DNA of 64,000 bases from Desulfolinea sp050305405. Its GTDB lineage: Bacteria > Chloroflexota > Anaerolineae > Anaerolineales > Villigracilaceae. How positions within the stretch are numbered: position 1 is the first letter of the stretch; each line of letters starts with the position of its first letter. The stretch lies in the NCBI GenBank assembly GCA_050305405.1, contig JBNLFG010000005.1:1-64000 (forward strand). The letters run 5' to 3'. This document shows, piece by piece, positions 8,987-16,488 of the stretch. The notes under the pieces are model-generated. The model had not been told where the DNA came from. It did no database searches and saw only the letters and a list, made by a program, of their open reading frames with translations. The position numbers were made by a program, and so were the translations under genes.

Positions 8987-10051
8987 TTAAATGGAGCTTG
9001 ATTGGAAGAAGCGCTTCTGGAAATTCAGCGCGACATTGACCAGTGCAATCATCACAGGGACTTCGATCAAGGGACCGATCACGGCTGCGAAGGCCGCGCC
9101 GCTATTAATCCCAAAGACAGCTACAGTAACTGCAATCGCCAATTCAAAGTTGTTGCTGGCTGCGGTAAAGGCCAGCGTCGTGGTTTTTGAATAGTCTGCG
9201 CCAATCTTCTGCCCCATCCAAAAGCTGACCAGAAACATGACCACAAAATAGATAATGAGCGGGATGGCAATTCGCACAACATCTGCGGGGATCGTGACGA
9301 TCAAGTTCCCTTTCAGGCTAAACATAACCATGATCGTAAAAAGGAGTGCCAGCAGCGTTAGCGGGCTGATACGGGGGATAAACTCGTTTTCGTACCACGT
9401 TTTGCTCTTGATGCGGATCAATGCGAAACGTGTCAGAAACCCCGCAATGAAGGGGATGCCCAGATAAATAAAAACGCTTTTAGCTATCTCCTGGATGGTA
9501 ATCTCAACGGTATGTCCCTGCATTCCTAGTTTTGCGGGGAGGACAGTAATGAAGATGTAGGCATACACGCTGTAAAAGAGCACCTGAAAGACACTGTTGA
9601 AAGCAACCAAACCCGCTGCATATTCAGAATCCCCTTTGGCAAGTTCGTTCCAGACGATCACCATCGCAATACAGCGTGCCAGCCCAATCATGATTAGCCC
9701 CGCCATATATTCGGGGTAGCCGCGCAGGAAAACGATTGCCAGGACAAACATCAAGATCGGACCAATCACCCAGTTTTGCAGGAGGGAGAAGCCCAAAATT
9801 TTCCAATTGCGAAAAACATCACCCAACTCTTCGTAATGCACTTTTGCCAAAGGCGGGTACATCATCAAGATCAACCCAATCGCAATCGGAATATTGGTAG
9901 TGCCTACAGAGACACTTCTATTAAAAGTCTCTACGGCGCGGGGAAAGAAATATCCCAACCCGACGCCAAAAGCCATAGCAAGAAATATCCATAACGTCAG
10001 ATAGCGGTCGAGAAAAGAGAGTTTCTTTGTCAATTGCGAGGGGGCATCCAT
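8987..10051 (-). CDS. acr3: Arsenite efflux transporter, ACR3 family
   Basis: Exports arsenite across the cytoplasmic membrane. The protein has 354 residues and about ten membrane helices. Family landmarks include the opening LSFLDRYLTLWIFLAM, an ARCIAMV segment carrying the conserved Cys used in arsenite binding by ACR3 proteins, and the C-terminal FGINSGAAFAAVIGPLIEVP. The start is ATG 10049-10051 because GAGGAGAT precedes it; an upstream in-frame codon at 10084 would overlap the neighbour gene. It is the third gene of the operon. No arsC-like arsenate reductase is present in the window. Confidence 0.93.
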   Translation of the reverse strand: MDAPSQLTKKLSFLDRYLTLWIFLAMAFGVGLGYFFPRAVETFNRSVSVGTTNIPIAIGLILMMYPPLAKVHYEELGDVFRNWKILGFSLLQNWVIGPILMFVLAIVFLRGYPEYMAGLIMIGLARCIAMVIVWNELAKGDSEYAAGLVAFNSVFQVLFYSVYAYIFITVLPAKLGMQGHTVEITIQEIAKSVFIYLGIPFIAGFLTRFALIRIKSKTWYENEFIPRISPLTLLALLFTIMVMFSLKGNLIVTIPADVVRIAIPLIIYFVVMFLVSFWMGQKIGADYSKTTTLAFTAASNNFELAIAVTVAVFGINSGAAFAAVIGPLIEVPVMIALVNVALNFQKRFFQSSSI

Positions 10052-10064
10052 TGGTATCTCCTCT

Positions 10065-10316
10065 TTAGGGGGTTGCCATTGCATCAGTAAGCCAGGTGCT
10101 TACTTCAGCGGGCGAGGGGATGCGTCCAAAGCTGACCACTTTTTCGTTGATGACCAAGCCAGGGGTGGACATAACACCGTATCCCATAATTTCGGGGATA
10201 TCTGTCACTTTAACGAACTCAGCTTCAATGTCAAGGGCGTCAGCGGCTTCGTGGGCAATCGCTTCGAGTCGCTTGCAATTCGGGCATCCGGTTCCTAAAA
10301 TCTTTACAGATAACAT
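10065..10316 (-). CDS. Small thioredoxin-fold redox protein
   Basis: An 83-residue thioredoxin-fold protein with the active-site motif GTGCPNCKRLE near the N-terminus and the cis-Pro region GVMSTPGLVIN. It matches the family often called redox-active disulfide protein 2. It sits between arsR and acr3, 9 bp from the former. A possible role is a thiol reductant or metalloid-handling partner for the pumps; this is inference from position. No membrane segment or signal peptide is seen, so it should be cytoplasmic. Confidence 0.88.
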   Translation of the reverse strand: MLSVKILGTGCPNCKRLEAIAHEAADALDIEAEFVKVTDIPEIMGYGVMSTPGLVINEKVVSFGRIPSPAEVSTWLTDAMATP

Positions 10317-10325
10317 TGCTTCTCC

Positions 10326-10676
10326 TTAGATCGTACAGTTCGGGCAGCAGCATTCCGCAGGGATGGTTGGCTGCTCCACAGTTTCAAAGCCGCTCAACTT
10401 CGCGGCTTCGTGAATAAAACCCAATAGTTCCGGGGCTTTCAAACGATGGTAGATGTAGCGCCCCTCCCGCCGGCTTTCGATCAAGTTTGCATTGCGCAGC
10501 GCCATCAAATGTTGCGAAATATATGCTTGTCGATAACCGAGCTGTGCTTCAAGATGACAAACACAAACTTCGCCTGCGTCGATGGCTAACAAGATTTCAA
10601 GGCGGGCTGTTGGTGCAATCACTTGGAGAAAATCGCTGATTTTCTCCAACGGGGAAGGGGAACTCAATACATTCAT
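10326..10676 (-). CDS. arsR: ArsR/SmtB-family metalloid-responsive repressor
   Basis: A 116-residue winged-helix repressor. The motif GEVCVCHLEAQL places two cysteines in the alpha-3/DNA-recognition region, as in arsenite-sensing ArsR proteins (ELCVCDL-type). The recognition helix and wing follow: AYISQHLMALRNANLI, then SRREGRYIYHRL. A cysteine cluster at the C-terminus (CCCPNC) could be a second metal site. It is the first gene of the operon and likely autoregulates it: an ATTC-N8-GAAT inverted repeat overlaps the start codon region (about 10671-10686). The preceding ribosome site is weak. Confidence 0.92.
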   Translation of the reverse strand: MNVLSSPSPLEKISDFLQVIAPTARLEILLAIDAGEVCVCHLEAQLGYRQAYISQHLMALRNANLIESRREGRYIYHRLKAPELLGFIHEAAKLSGFETVEQPTIPAECCCPNCTI

Positions 10677-10783
10677 AATCTCGAATATATTATCCCCTTA
10701 ACAAGAATTTAGCAAGGTCTTTGCAAAATCTTATTCCATGCTTATCTTTTTGCGGTATCATTGAAAAAAAATCTGGAGAACTT

Positions 10784-11791
10784 ATGTGTCGGCATCTTGC
10801 CCTGCTTTTATTGTTATTTTTGACCGCCTGCAATTTACCCGCCACGCAAGCCCCCCCTGACCCTTTTGAGTTGGCTACAGAGATTGCCCTGAGCGGGGAA
10901 AGAACGGAACGCCCGCAGCCTACGCTTGCTCCCACGATAGAAGCAACATCTACTCCCACGCCTGATCCCGCCACTCCTACTGGCAAGATCGCATATGTCT
11001 GTCAAATCTTCAAAGTGCAGGTTGGTGACCAAATTTGCATCATGAACGCCGATGGGACAGGGCAACGCCGTTTAACCAGCGAAGATTACACCCGTCACTT
11101 CTACCCTTCGATGGCACCCGACGGACAGAGCGTGGTCTATGCGCAGTTTGGCGGCGAGAACGTCTACGACATCTACGAAATCACACTAGATGGCGAAGCT
11201 ACTCAACTCACAGACGCTCTCGGCGTGCTGACCGCGCCCGAAATCTCGCCCGATGGCAGCCAGATCGCCTTTACGTATTGGACTGCTACATCCACAAATC
11301 ACGCTATCTGGGCCATGAACCGTGACGGATCAAACCCGCACGAGGTTTCACCTTACGGCTGGGACCCAACCTGGTCGCCGGATGGGCAGAAGATTCTTTT
11401 CGCATCCGATCATAACGGTAGCATTCAAATGTATACCGTTGCTCTGGATAACGGAAGCATCTCCCAAGTCAATGAGATGTCGCTGCTGCGCGGCCGTACA
11501 GACTGGTCATCCCAAAACGAGATGGTCACCTACTCCGGCACAGCCTGGCATCGCGAATTATTCCTGATGAATGCGGATGGCTCGAACGTCCACCAGATCA
11601 CGCCCAGTGGCGGCAACAGCCAGGGGCCCGGGTTTTCTCCAGACGGCAATTGGGTCACATTTACGGCATATTTTGACCACTACGGCGACGATCATGGCTG
11701 TGAAATTTACATTATGCGCACCGATGGCAGCGATCTGCGCCGCCTAACTGATAACGATTATTGTGACTGGCAACCCCGCTGGGGGCCTTAG
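10784..11791 (+). CDS. Secreted PD40/TolB-like beta-propeller lipoprotein
   Basis: A 335-residue protein with a lipoprotein signal (LALLLLLFLTACN, lipobox Cys near residue 16), a T/P-rich linker and then a beta-propeller of WD40-like PD40 repeats. Repeats such as IYIMRTDGSDLRRLT, FSPDGNWVTFTAY and ISPDGSQIAFTYW are visible about six times. The family resembles the TolB propeller, a protein-interaction scaffold; no enzyme site is apparent. The start at 10784 is chosen because GGAG lies just upstream and it places the signal peptide at the N-terminus. It should be anchored to the outer face of the cytoplasmic membrane. The next gene begins 16 bp downstream. Confidence 0.85.
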   Translation: MCRHLALLLLLFLTACNLPATQAPPDPFELATEIALSGERTERPQPTLAPTIEATSTPTPDPATPTGKIAYVCQIFKVQVGDQICIMNADGTGQRRLTSEDYTRHFYPSMAPDGQSVVYAQFGGENVYDIYEITLDGEATQLTDALGVLTAPEISPDGSQIAFTYWTATSTNHAIWAMNRDGSNPHEVSPYGWDPTWSPDGQKILFASDHNGSIQMYTVALDNGSISQVNEMSLLRGRTDWSSQNEMVTYSGTAWHRELFLMNADGSNVHQITPSGGNSQGPGFSPDGNWVTFTAYFDHYGDDHGCEIYIMRTDGSDLRRLTDNDYCDWQPRWGP

Positions 11792-11807
11792 CTAAAAAGG
11801 ATTTATT

Positions 11808-12764
11808 GTGAAAGAAAAAATCTTGGTTGTTGACGACAATAGAGATTTACGTGAACTCGCAGAGACAATTCTGAAAACGCAGGGCTATCAGGTCATTGCG
11901 GCTGAAGATGGAAAAGCGGCTTTGGATATTTTCAAAAACGAGCGACTGGAATTAATCATCTCTGATATTGCGATGCCCGAAATGGATGGCTTTGCACTTC
12001 TGGAAGAGATCCGCTCGCACGAGGAGGGTGCTGCAGTGCCCTTTTTATTCCTGAGTGCTTATTCACAAAAGGCAAAGCAGGTGCAAGCCCGCCGTCTCGC
12101 GGTGGATGACTATCTCTTTAAACCTTTTGATGCACAAGAATTGCTGGATGCCGTGCGTGTGCGACTTGACCGTCGTAAAGCTGTGCAAATTTTTGACACG
12201 CGCGAGGCACATTTACAGACAGTCTTATTGATGGCAAATATCATTGAAGCACGCGATGAATATACACGGCAACACATCGACCGTGTACGCGAAATTGCCT
12301 TGTTACTGGGTGATCGATTGGGTTGGGATAAACCCGCGAAAACAATTCTCGAATTTGGCGCAATTCTGCACGACATTGGAAAGTTGATCGTTCCAAAAGA
12401 GATTTTGAATAAAACCAGCGAATTTACACCTCAAGAATGGGCAATCATGCGAGAGCATCCCACTGCTGGCGCAAAAATGCTCGAGGGTATTCACCACCTA
12501 AAACCGGCGATCCCCTTTGTGCTCTATCATCATGAACGTTGGGATGGAAATGGTTATCCCGAGGGACTAGCGGGCGAGAATATCCCCGTCGAGGGACGTA
12601 TGTTGGCAATCGTCGACGCCTACGATGCCCTGCGCAGCGAGCGCCCCTATCAGCCCGGCATCTCCAAAGAGGCAACACTCGAACGCATTCAAGCGGGCAG
12701 TCGCATCCACTTTGACCCCTACCTGGTGCGCAAGTTTCTCGAACTAGAAGATAAATTACCCTAA
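11808..12764 (+). CDS. Response regulator with HD-GYP phosphodiesterase domain
   Basis: A 318-residue two-domain protein. Residues 1-120 are a receiver domain (VVDDNRDL acidic pocket, phospho-Asp in LIISDIAMPEMDG, Lys in LFKPFDA). Residues from about 135 form an HD-GYP domain with HDIGK, the HHERWDGNGYPEGL motif and DAYDAL. HD-GYP domains hydrolyse cyclic di-GMP, so phosphorylation probably controls c-di-GMP turnover. Start codon is GTG at 11808; only a weak AAAAGGA site lies upstream. It is followed by a strong terminator. No partner histidine kinase is adjacent. Confidence 0.92.
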   Translation: MKEKILVVDDNRDLRELAETILKTQGYQVIAAEDGKAALDIFKNERLELIISDIAMPEMDGFALLEEIRSHEEGAAVPFLFLSAYSQKAKQVQARRLAVDDYLFKPFDAQELLDAVRVRLDRRKAVQIFDTREAHLQTVLLMANIIEARDEYTRQHIDRVREIALLLGDRLGWDKPAKTILEFGAILHDIGKLIVPKEILNKTSEFTPQEWAIMREHPTAGAKMLEGIHHLKPAIPFVLYHHERWDGNGYPEGLAGENIPVEGRMLAIVDAYDALRSERPYQPGISKEATLERIQAGSRIHFDPYLVRKFLELEDKLP

Positions 12765-12802
12765 AAAAAATCCCTTGCTCTAAGTTGAGCAAGGGATTTT
12801 TT
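12765..12802. terminator. Bidirectional intrinsic terminator
   Basis: Stem AAAAAATCCCTTGCTC / GAGCAAGGGATTTTTT with loop TAAGTT. It separates the HD-GYP gene (plus) from the chelatase genes (minus) and can serve both. Confidence 0.88.
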
Positions 12803-12864
12803 CTTTTAGAAAGGGTTTATCGGATATAGATGAATCAAAATGTTACTACGGAACAACTCGCTCC

Positions 12865-13815
12865 TTAACGCATCTCCTGCTTGACAGCCCGATACAGATT
12901 TTCAGCTTTGAGTTCGTCCAATGTCATGCATGGCGCATCAAGATGTTCCGCAAGCTTGGCTGCTAGCCCTTGATCGAAACTCTCGTGCTCCATGTTAATA
13001 ACAATGCTACGAATATCTTTCTTAGCGATCTGTTCAGCAAATTGATAGGCCTCATCATTAGGCGGCGTCGTCCCGATGGCAACATTCCCCGCCCCATCAG
13101 TCAAAACGATGAGCAGCGGCTCCACATCGGGATGGGTATTTTTCTCACGATGCAGGACTTCCGCAGCCATCAGGATGCCTGCCGAGAGCGGCGTTTTGCC
13201 CCCTACAGGAATATCGACAAGCGCACGCTGCGCCAGCTGGACGGAATTGGTCGGCGGCAGGATGAGCGTTGCCCGATTTTTCTGGAAGACGATCAGCCCG
13301 ACACGATCGCGACGTTGGTATGCATCCGTTAAAAGGGACAGGATTGCCCCTTTTGTCGCGTTCATGCGCTCCGCAACCGCCATCGACCAGCTTGCATCCA
13401 CGACGAAGAGCACTAGGTTGGCAGATTTTTTAACGCGAATCTTGCGCTGAATATCGCTTTTCTGGATGGCAAAAGCAACCTTTTTGCGTTGCTCCTTACG
13501 TTTGCGCTGATAGGGCGCTGCCGCACGCAGGGTGGCATCAAAGGCAACATCATCCAATTTTCCGTTAGCAGGTGTCGCACGGATATAACGTCCCTGCTTA
13601 CGCTGGGTACGTGTTGTGGAGCGCCGACCAGCTTGTCGGCGCGATAATTTATCAAGGGGAGTATTTAAGGAACGCGGCTTGAATGTTTCGCCTGCTTGCA
13701 CCTTCTGTCCACCCTCCCACCAACTTGCATCGGTGTGGGCAGAAACATCTTGTGGCGCCGCTTCAGATTGACCCTGTTCAGGGCCTTCTTGACTATCTTC
13801 GTCGAGAGTTAAGTT
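12865..13815 (-). CDS. chlD: Chelatase D-type VWA domain, reached by -1 frameshift from the ATPase frame
   Basis: Encodes the C-terminal half of a ChlD/BchD-type (magnesium or cobalt) chelatase subunit. It has an acidic/Gln-rich linker, the conserved GETFKPRSL and GRRSTTRTQRKQGRYIRA region, then a VWA domain with the MIDAS motif DASWSMA and VLTDGAGN. An isolated GTG at 13699-13701 could start a 278-residue protein, but it has no ribosome site and the frame stays open and linker-like up to the A-run at 13814-13822. Reading through by a -1 shift joins it to the AAA+ half, giving about 680 residues, the size of one-piece ChlID proteins. I therefore treat this as the 3' part of one gene. A sequencing indel is the alternative. 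Confidence 0.8.
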   Translation of the reverse strand, partial: NLTLDEDSQEGPEQGQSEAAPQDVSAHTDASWWEGGQKVQAGETFKPRSLNTPLDKLSRRQAGRRSTTRTQRKQGRYIRATPANGKLDDVAFDATLRAAAPYQRKRKEQRKKVAFAIQKSDIQRKIRVKKSANLVLFVVDASWSMAVAERMNATKGAILSLLTDAYQRRDRVGLIVFQKNRATLILPPTNSVQLAQRALVDIPVGGKTPLSAGILMAAEVLHREKNTHPDVEPLLIVLTDGAGNVAIGTTPPNDEAYQFAEQIAKKDIRSIVINMEHESFDQGLAAKLAEHLDAPCMTLDELKAENLYRAVKQEMR

Positions 13816-14906
13816 TTTTTTTCCTGCCCGCTTTCGCCTTCTGCTTTTTCTTGCAGTTCGCCTTCTTCCTCAACGACCTCGCTACGCAGCTCTTCGATGC
13901 GTTCCTTGAGTTGTGTGGGCGTCATGCCTTCCTGATTGAAAGGTGTGCGATTAATGCGGTGCGGCAAAGCCAGTTCTGCTGCGAGGGCAATATCCATATC
14001 GTTGATGGCAGTACGTCCATCGAAAGCAGCCTGGGCACGCGCAGTCTTCAGGATAACGAGATCGGCGCGATGACCATCCACATTTAGGGAGGAAGTCAGC
14101 GCCGCAATGGAAAGCAGATCGCGGCTGGAGTAGGTTACTTTATCTACAAGGGTGCGAGCGTGAACAATGCGCTGGGAAAGTTCATCTTCTTTGGGCTGCC
14201 ACTCGGCGCGGAAGGCTTCAGGGTCTTGCTCGAAAGCAAGATGACGTTCCATGATGGCAACACGCTCACGTGCGCCACGAATGCCAACGATGTCGACTGA
14301 GAGAGCGAAACGGTCAAGCAGTTGCGGGCGTAAGTCACCCTCTTCGGGATTCATCGTACCGACGAGAATGAAGCGTGCCGGATGCGAGAAAGAAATGCCT
14401 TCGCGCTCGACGATATTCATCCCCATTGCGGCGGAATCAAGAAGCACATCAACGACGTGGTCGTCAAGCAGGTTGACTTCGTCGATGTAGAGCAGACCAC
14501 GATTTGCAGAGGCAAGAATACCTGCTTCAAAATGGCGTTCGCCTTTTTGGATGGCTTGTTCAATATCAAGGGTGCCGACAACACGATCTTCGGTGGCGGA
14601 TACCGGTAAATTGATAAAAGGAATCGGACGCTCTTTTGACGGAAGCAAGTCTCCATCTGCGGCGCGTTCGCGACATTCTGTACACCAGCTTGCCGAGTGC
14701 GCAGGATCACATCCAAAACGACAGTCTTGCACAACATTAACCGCAGGAAGGAGGACTGCCAACGAACGGGCTGCCGTCGATTTGGCTGTGCCGCGCTCTC
14801 CACGAATCAAGACGCCACCGATACGAATATCTACGGCGTTAAGAATCAATGCACGCGTCATGCGTGTTTGTCCGACAATAGCGGTAAAAGGATAAGTAGT
14901 TGGCAT
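13809..14906 (-). CDS. chlI: Magnesium/cobalt chelatase AAA+ subunit (ChlI/BchI-like, zero frame)
   Basis: A 365-residue AAA+ ATPase of the MoxR-like chelatase clade. Walker A is RGERGTAKST, Walker B plus insert is YIDEVNLLDDHVVDVLL, sensor 1 is GTMNPEEG with DRFALSVDI after it. A cysteine cluster (CRFGCDP, then CTEC) is typical of the one-piece chelatase proteins rather than stand-alone BchI. The zero frame ends in an acidic linker and stops at TAA 13809-13811, immediately after the run of nine A residues; the VWA domain continues in the -1 frame. Thus one gene may yield both a small (I-like) and a medium (D-like) subunit. The ATG has GAGGT upstream. No large subunit (bchH/cobN) is in the window. 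Confidence 0.9.
   Translation of the reverse strand: MPTTYPFTAIVGQTRMTRALILNAVDIRIGGVLIRGERGTAKSTAARSLAVLLPAVNVVQDCRFGCDPAHSASWCTECRERAADGDLLPSKERPIPFINLPVSATEDRVVGTLDIEQAIQKGERHFEAGILASANRGLLYIDEVNLLDDHVVDVLLDSAAMGMNIVEREGISFSHPARFILVGTMNPEEGDLRPQLLDRFALSVDIVGIRGARERVAIMERHLAFEQDPEAFRAEWQPKEDELSQRIVHARTLVDKVTYSSRDLLSIAALTSSLNVDGHRADLVILKTARAQAAFDGRTAINDMDIALAAELALPHRINRTPFNQEGMTPTQLKERIEELRSEVVEEEGELQEKAEGESGQEKKT
13813..13823 (-). promoter_or_regulatory. Putative -1 programmed frameshift site (A AAA AAA C)
   Basis: On the coding strand the zero frame reads GAA AAA AAA ACT TAA. The heptamer A AAA AAA (13821 to 13815) lets both tRNA-Lys slip back one base and then read AAC TTA ACT into the VWA frame, one codon before the zero-frame stop. 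About 25 nt downstream lies a small stem CCCT/AGGG with loop GAAC. Upstream is a purine-rich GAAGGCG stretch that might act as an internal Shine-Dalgarno-like stimulator. Confidence 0.7.
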
Positions 14907-14924
14907 AAGTTACCTCAACGGGGC

Positions 14925-14952
14925 ATTATAACCTACGTTAAAGTAAGCGCAA
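14925..14952 (-). promoter_or_regulatory. Promoter of the chelatase gene
   Basis: Minus-strand -35 TTGCGC (14947-14952), 16-bp spacer, -10 TATAAT (14925-14930), about 20 bp before the ATG. Confidence 0.6.
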
Positions 14953-14955
14953 GGG

Positions 14956-14984
14956 TTGTCAAGTTATTGGATACCCTGTATAAT
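14956..14984 (+). promoter_or_regulatory. Sigma-70-type promoter of the S1-domain gene
   Basis: -35 TTGTCA (14956-14961), exactly 17 bp, -10 TATAAT (14979-14984), giving a leader of about 30 nt. Its -35 lies 3 bp from the -35 of the divergent chelatase promoter. Confidence 0.8.
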
Positions 14985-15019
14985 GCGACGTACAAATTTT
15001 GAAAGTTGGAGCTGTGAGA

Positions 15020-16438
15020 ATGATGGATGATACCAATGCCCTCGAAGGGCAGAAAACTGTGGAAGAAACTCCTCAGGAGCAAGAAACTGTAGTTGCAATG
15101 CAAGAAGAAAGTATGGAAGAAGGCATGGAAGACATGCAAAGCATGGCCGAACTGCTGGATGCGGAAGAGTATAAAGTTGACCTGCCGCAACGTGGCGAAA
15201 TTCGCACTGGTGTAATTGCAAGTGTGGGTCCCAGCCAAATACTGGTCAGCATTGGAGCAAAATCTGAGGGAATAATTGCTGGTCGAGCGCTAGATGATAT
15301 CACTCCAGAAACTCGAGCCTCCTTTGAAGCTGGACAAGAAATTGAAGTTTATATTCTCAGCCCGGAAGACAAGCACGGAAACGTTGTGCTTTCTTATACC
15401 CGAGCCGCTGAAGTTAAAGCTTGGGTGCTTGTTGACAATCTGCTCAAAAACGAAGAAGTTTACGAAGGCAAAGTTAGCGGCTACAACAAAGGCGGCTTGC
15501 TTGTTGACGTAGAAGGTCTTCGTGGCTTTGTCCCCGCATCGCAAGTAAGTGCTGTACGCCGCAGCATGGCAGTAGGAGCAACCCCTGAACAGCGTTGGGC
15601 AAAAATGCAGGGCGATGCTATCTCTGTCCGCATCATCGAAGTTGACCGTGAACGCCGTCGCCTGATTCTTTCTGAACGTGCTGCCAGCAATGAATCACGT
15701 CAGTCGATCAAAGAGCGCGTCATCGAAGACCTGGAAGTTGGTAATACCTACTCCGGTCGTGTGACCAGCTTGGCCAACTTCGGCGCTTTCGTCAACATTA
15801 ACGGCGCAGATGGCTTGGTTCACCTTTCTGAGATTTCATGGGAGCGTGTCAAACACCCCAGTGAAGTTCTCGAAGTTGGACAAGAAGTTGAAGTTCGCGT
15901 CATCAGCATTGATGAAGAGAAAAAACGCATCGGGCTTTCCTTGCGTCAATTGCAGGAAGATCCCTGGAAATCACGTATTGATAAGTTCCAGGTTGGACAA
16001 CTGATCGAAGGTAAGATCACCCGCCTGACCAAATTTGGCGCTTTTGCCCAACTGGAAGGTGATATCGAAGGTCTTATTCACGTTTCTGAGATCAGCGATC
16101 AGCGCGTTGAGCACCCCAAAGAAGAACTCAAAGAAGGCGATGTCGTTATTTTGCGTATCATTCGCATTGAAGCTGATCGCCGTCGCATTGGTCTCAGCAT
16201 GCGCAAAGTTGACTCCGCAGCTTATGTCGACAAAGACATGAAAGCCCTTGCTCAAGCTATTGACGAAGGCGTAGAAGAAATGCTTGCAGAAAAAACCGCT
16301 GTTGCTGAAGAAGCAATCGTTGAAGAAACAGTTACCGAAGAAGCAGTCGCTGAAGAAACAGTTACTGAAGAAGAGGTCGTTGAAGAAACGACAACCGAAG
16401 AAACTGTTGTTGAAGAAGAAATAACTGAAGAAAACTAA
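15020..16438 (+). CDS. rpsA: S1 RNA-binding domain protein (ribosomal protein S1-like)
   Basis: Binds mRNA and, as a 30S-associated protein, aids translation initiation. The protein has about 472 residues with four S1 (OB-fold) domains, beginning at GEIRTGVIASV, VYEGKVSGYNKGG, TYSGRVTSLANFG and IEGKITRLTKFG; repeats three and four have the classic GLVHLSEIS / GLIHVSEIS ends. An acidic N-terminal region and a C-terminal tail made of repeated TEEAV/EETV units flank them. The ATG at 15020 is chosen over a TTG at 14999 because GGAG lies about 10 bp upstream; ATG 15023 is also possible. With four domains it matches the Firmicutes/Chloroflexota-type S1 rather than the six-domain E. coli form. A 17-bp-spaced consensus promoter and a strong terminator make it a single-gene unit. 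Confidence 0.9.
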   Translation: MMDDTNALEGQKTVEETPQEQETVVAMQEESMEEGMEDMQSMAELLDAEEYKVDLPQRGEIRTGVIASVGPSQILVSIGAKSEGIIAGRALDDITPETRASFEAGQEIEVYILSPEDKHGNVVLSYTRAAEVKAWVLVDNLLKNEEVYEGKVSGYNKGGLLVDVEGLRGFVPASQVSAVRRSMAVGATPEQRWAKMQGDAISVRIIEVDRERRRLILSERAASNESRQSIKERVIEDLEVGNTYSGRVTSLANFGAFVNINGADGLVHLSEISWERVKHPSEVLEVGQEVEVRVISIDEEKKRIGLSLRQLQEDPWKSRIDKFQVGQLIEGKITRLTKFGAFAQLEGDIEGLIHVSEISDQRVEHPKEELKEGDVVILRIIRIEADRRRIGLSMRKVDSAAYVDKDMKALAQAIDEGVEEMLAEKTAVAEEAIVEETVTEEAVAEETVTEEEVVEETTTEETVVEEEITEEN

Positions 16439-16446
16439 ACTCGATC

Positions 16447-16482
16447 AAAAAGGGCGCACCCGCTGGGTGCGCCCTTTTTTTA
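16447..16482 (+). terminator. Intrinsic terminator after the S1 gene
   Basis: 15-bp stem AAAAAGGGCGCACCC / GGGTGCGCCCTTTTT with loop GCT and a run of eight T. Confidence 0.92.
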
Positions 16483-16488
16483 ATTCCC

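Noticed and set aside
12445..12792. 115-codon minus-strand frame opposite the HD-GYP domain
   Set aside because: Antisense to a conserved domain and crosses a terminator; shadow.
16300..16438. Repeated GAAGAAAC/ACTGAAGAAG units that could look like a tandem DNA repeat
   Set aside because: They encode the acidic TEE/EETV tail of the S1 protein in frame, so they are a protein low-complexity region rather than a separate repeat locus.
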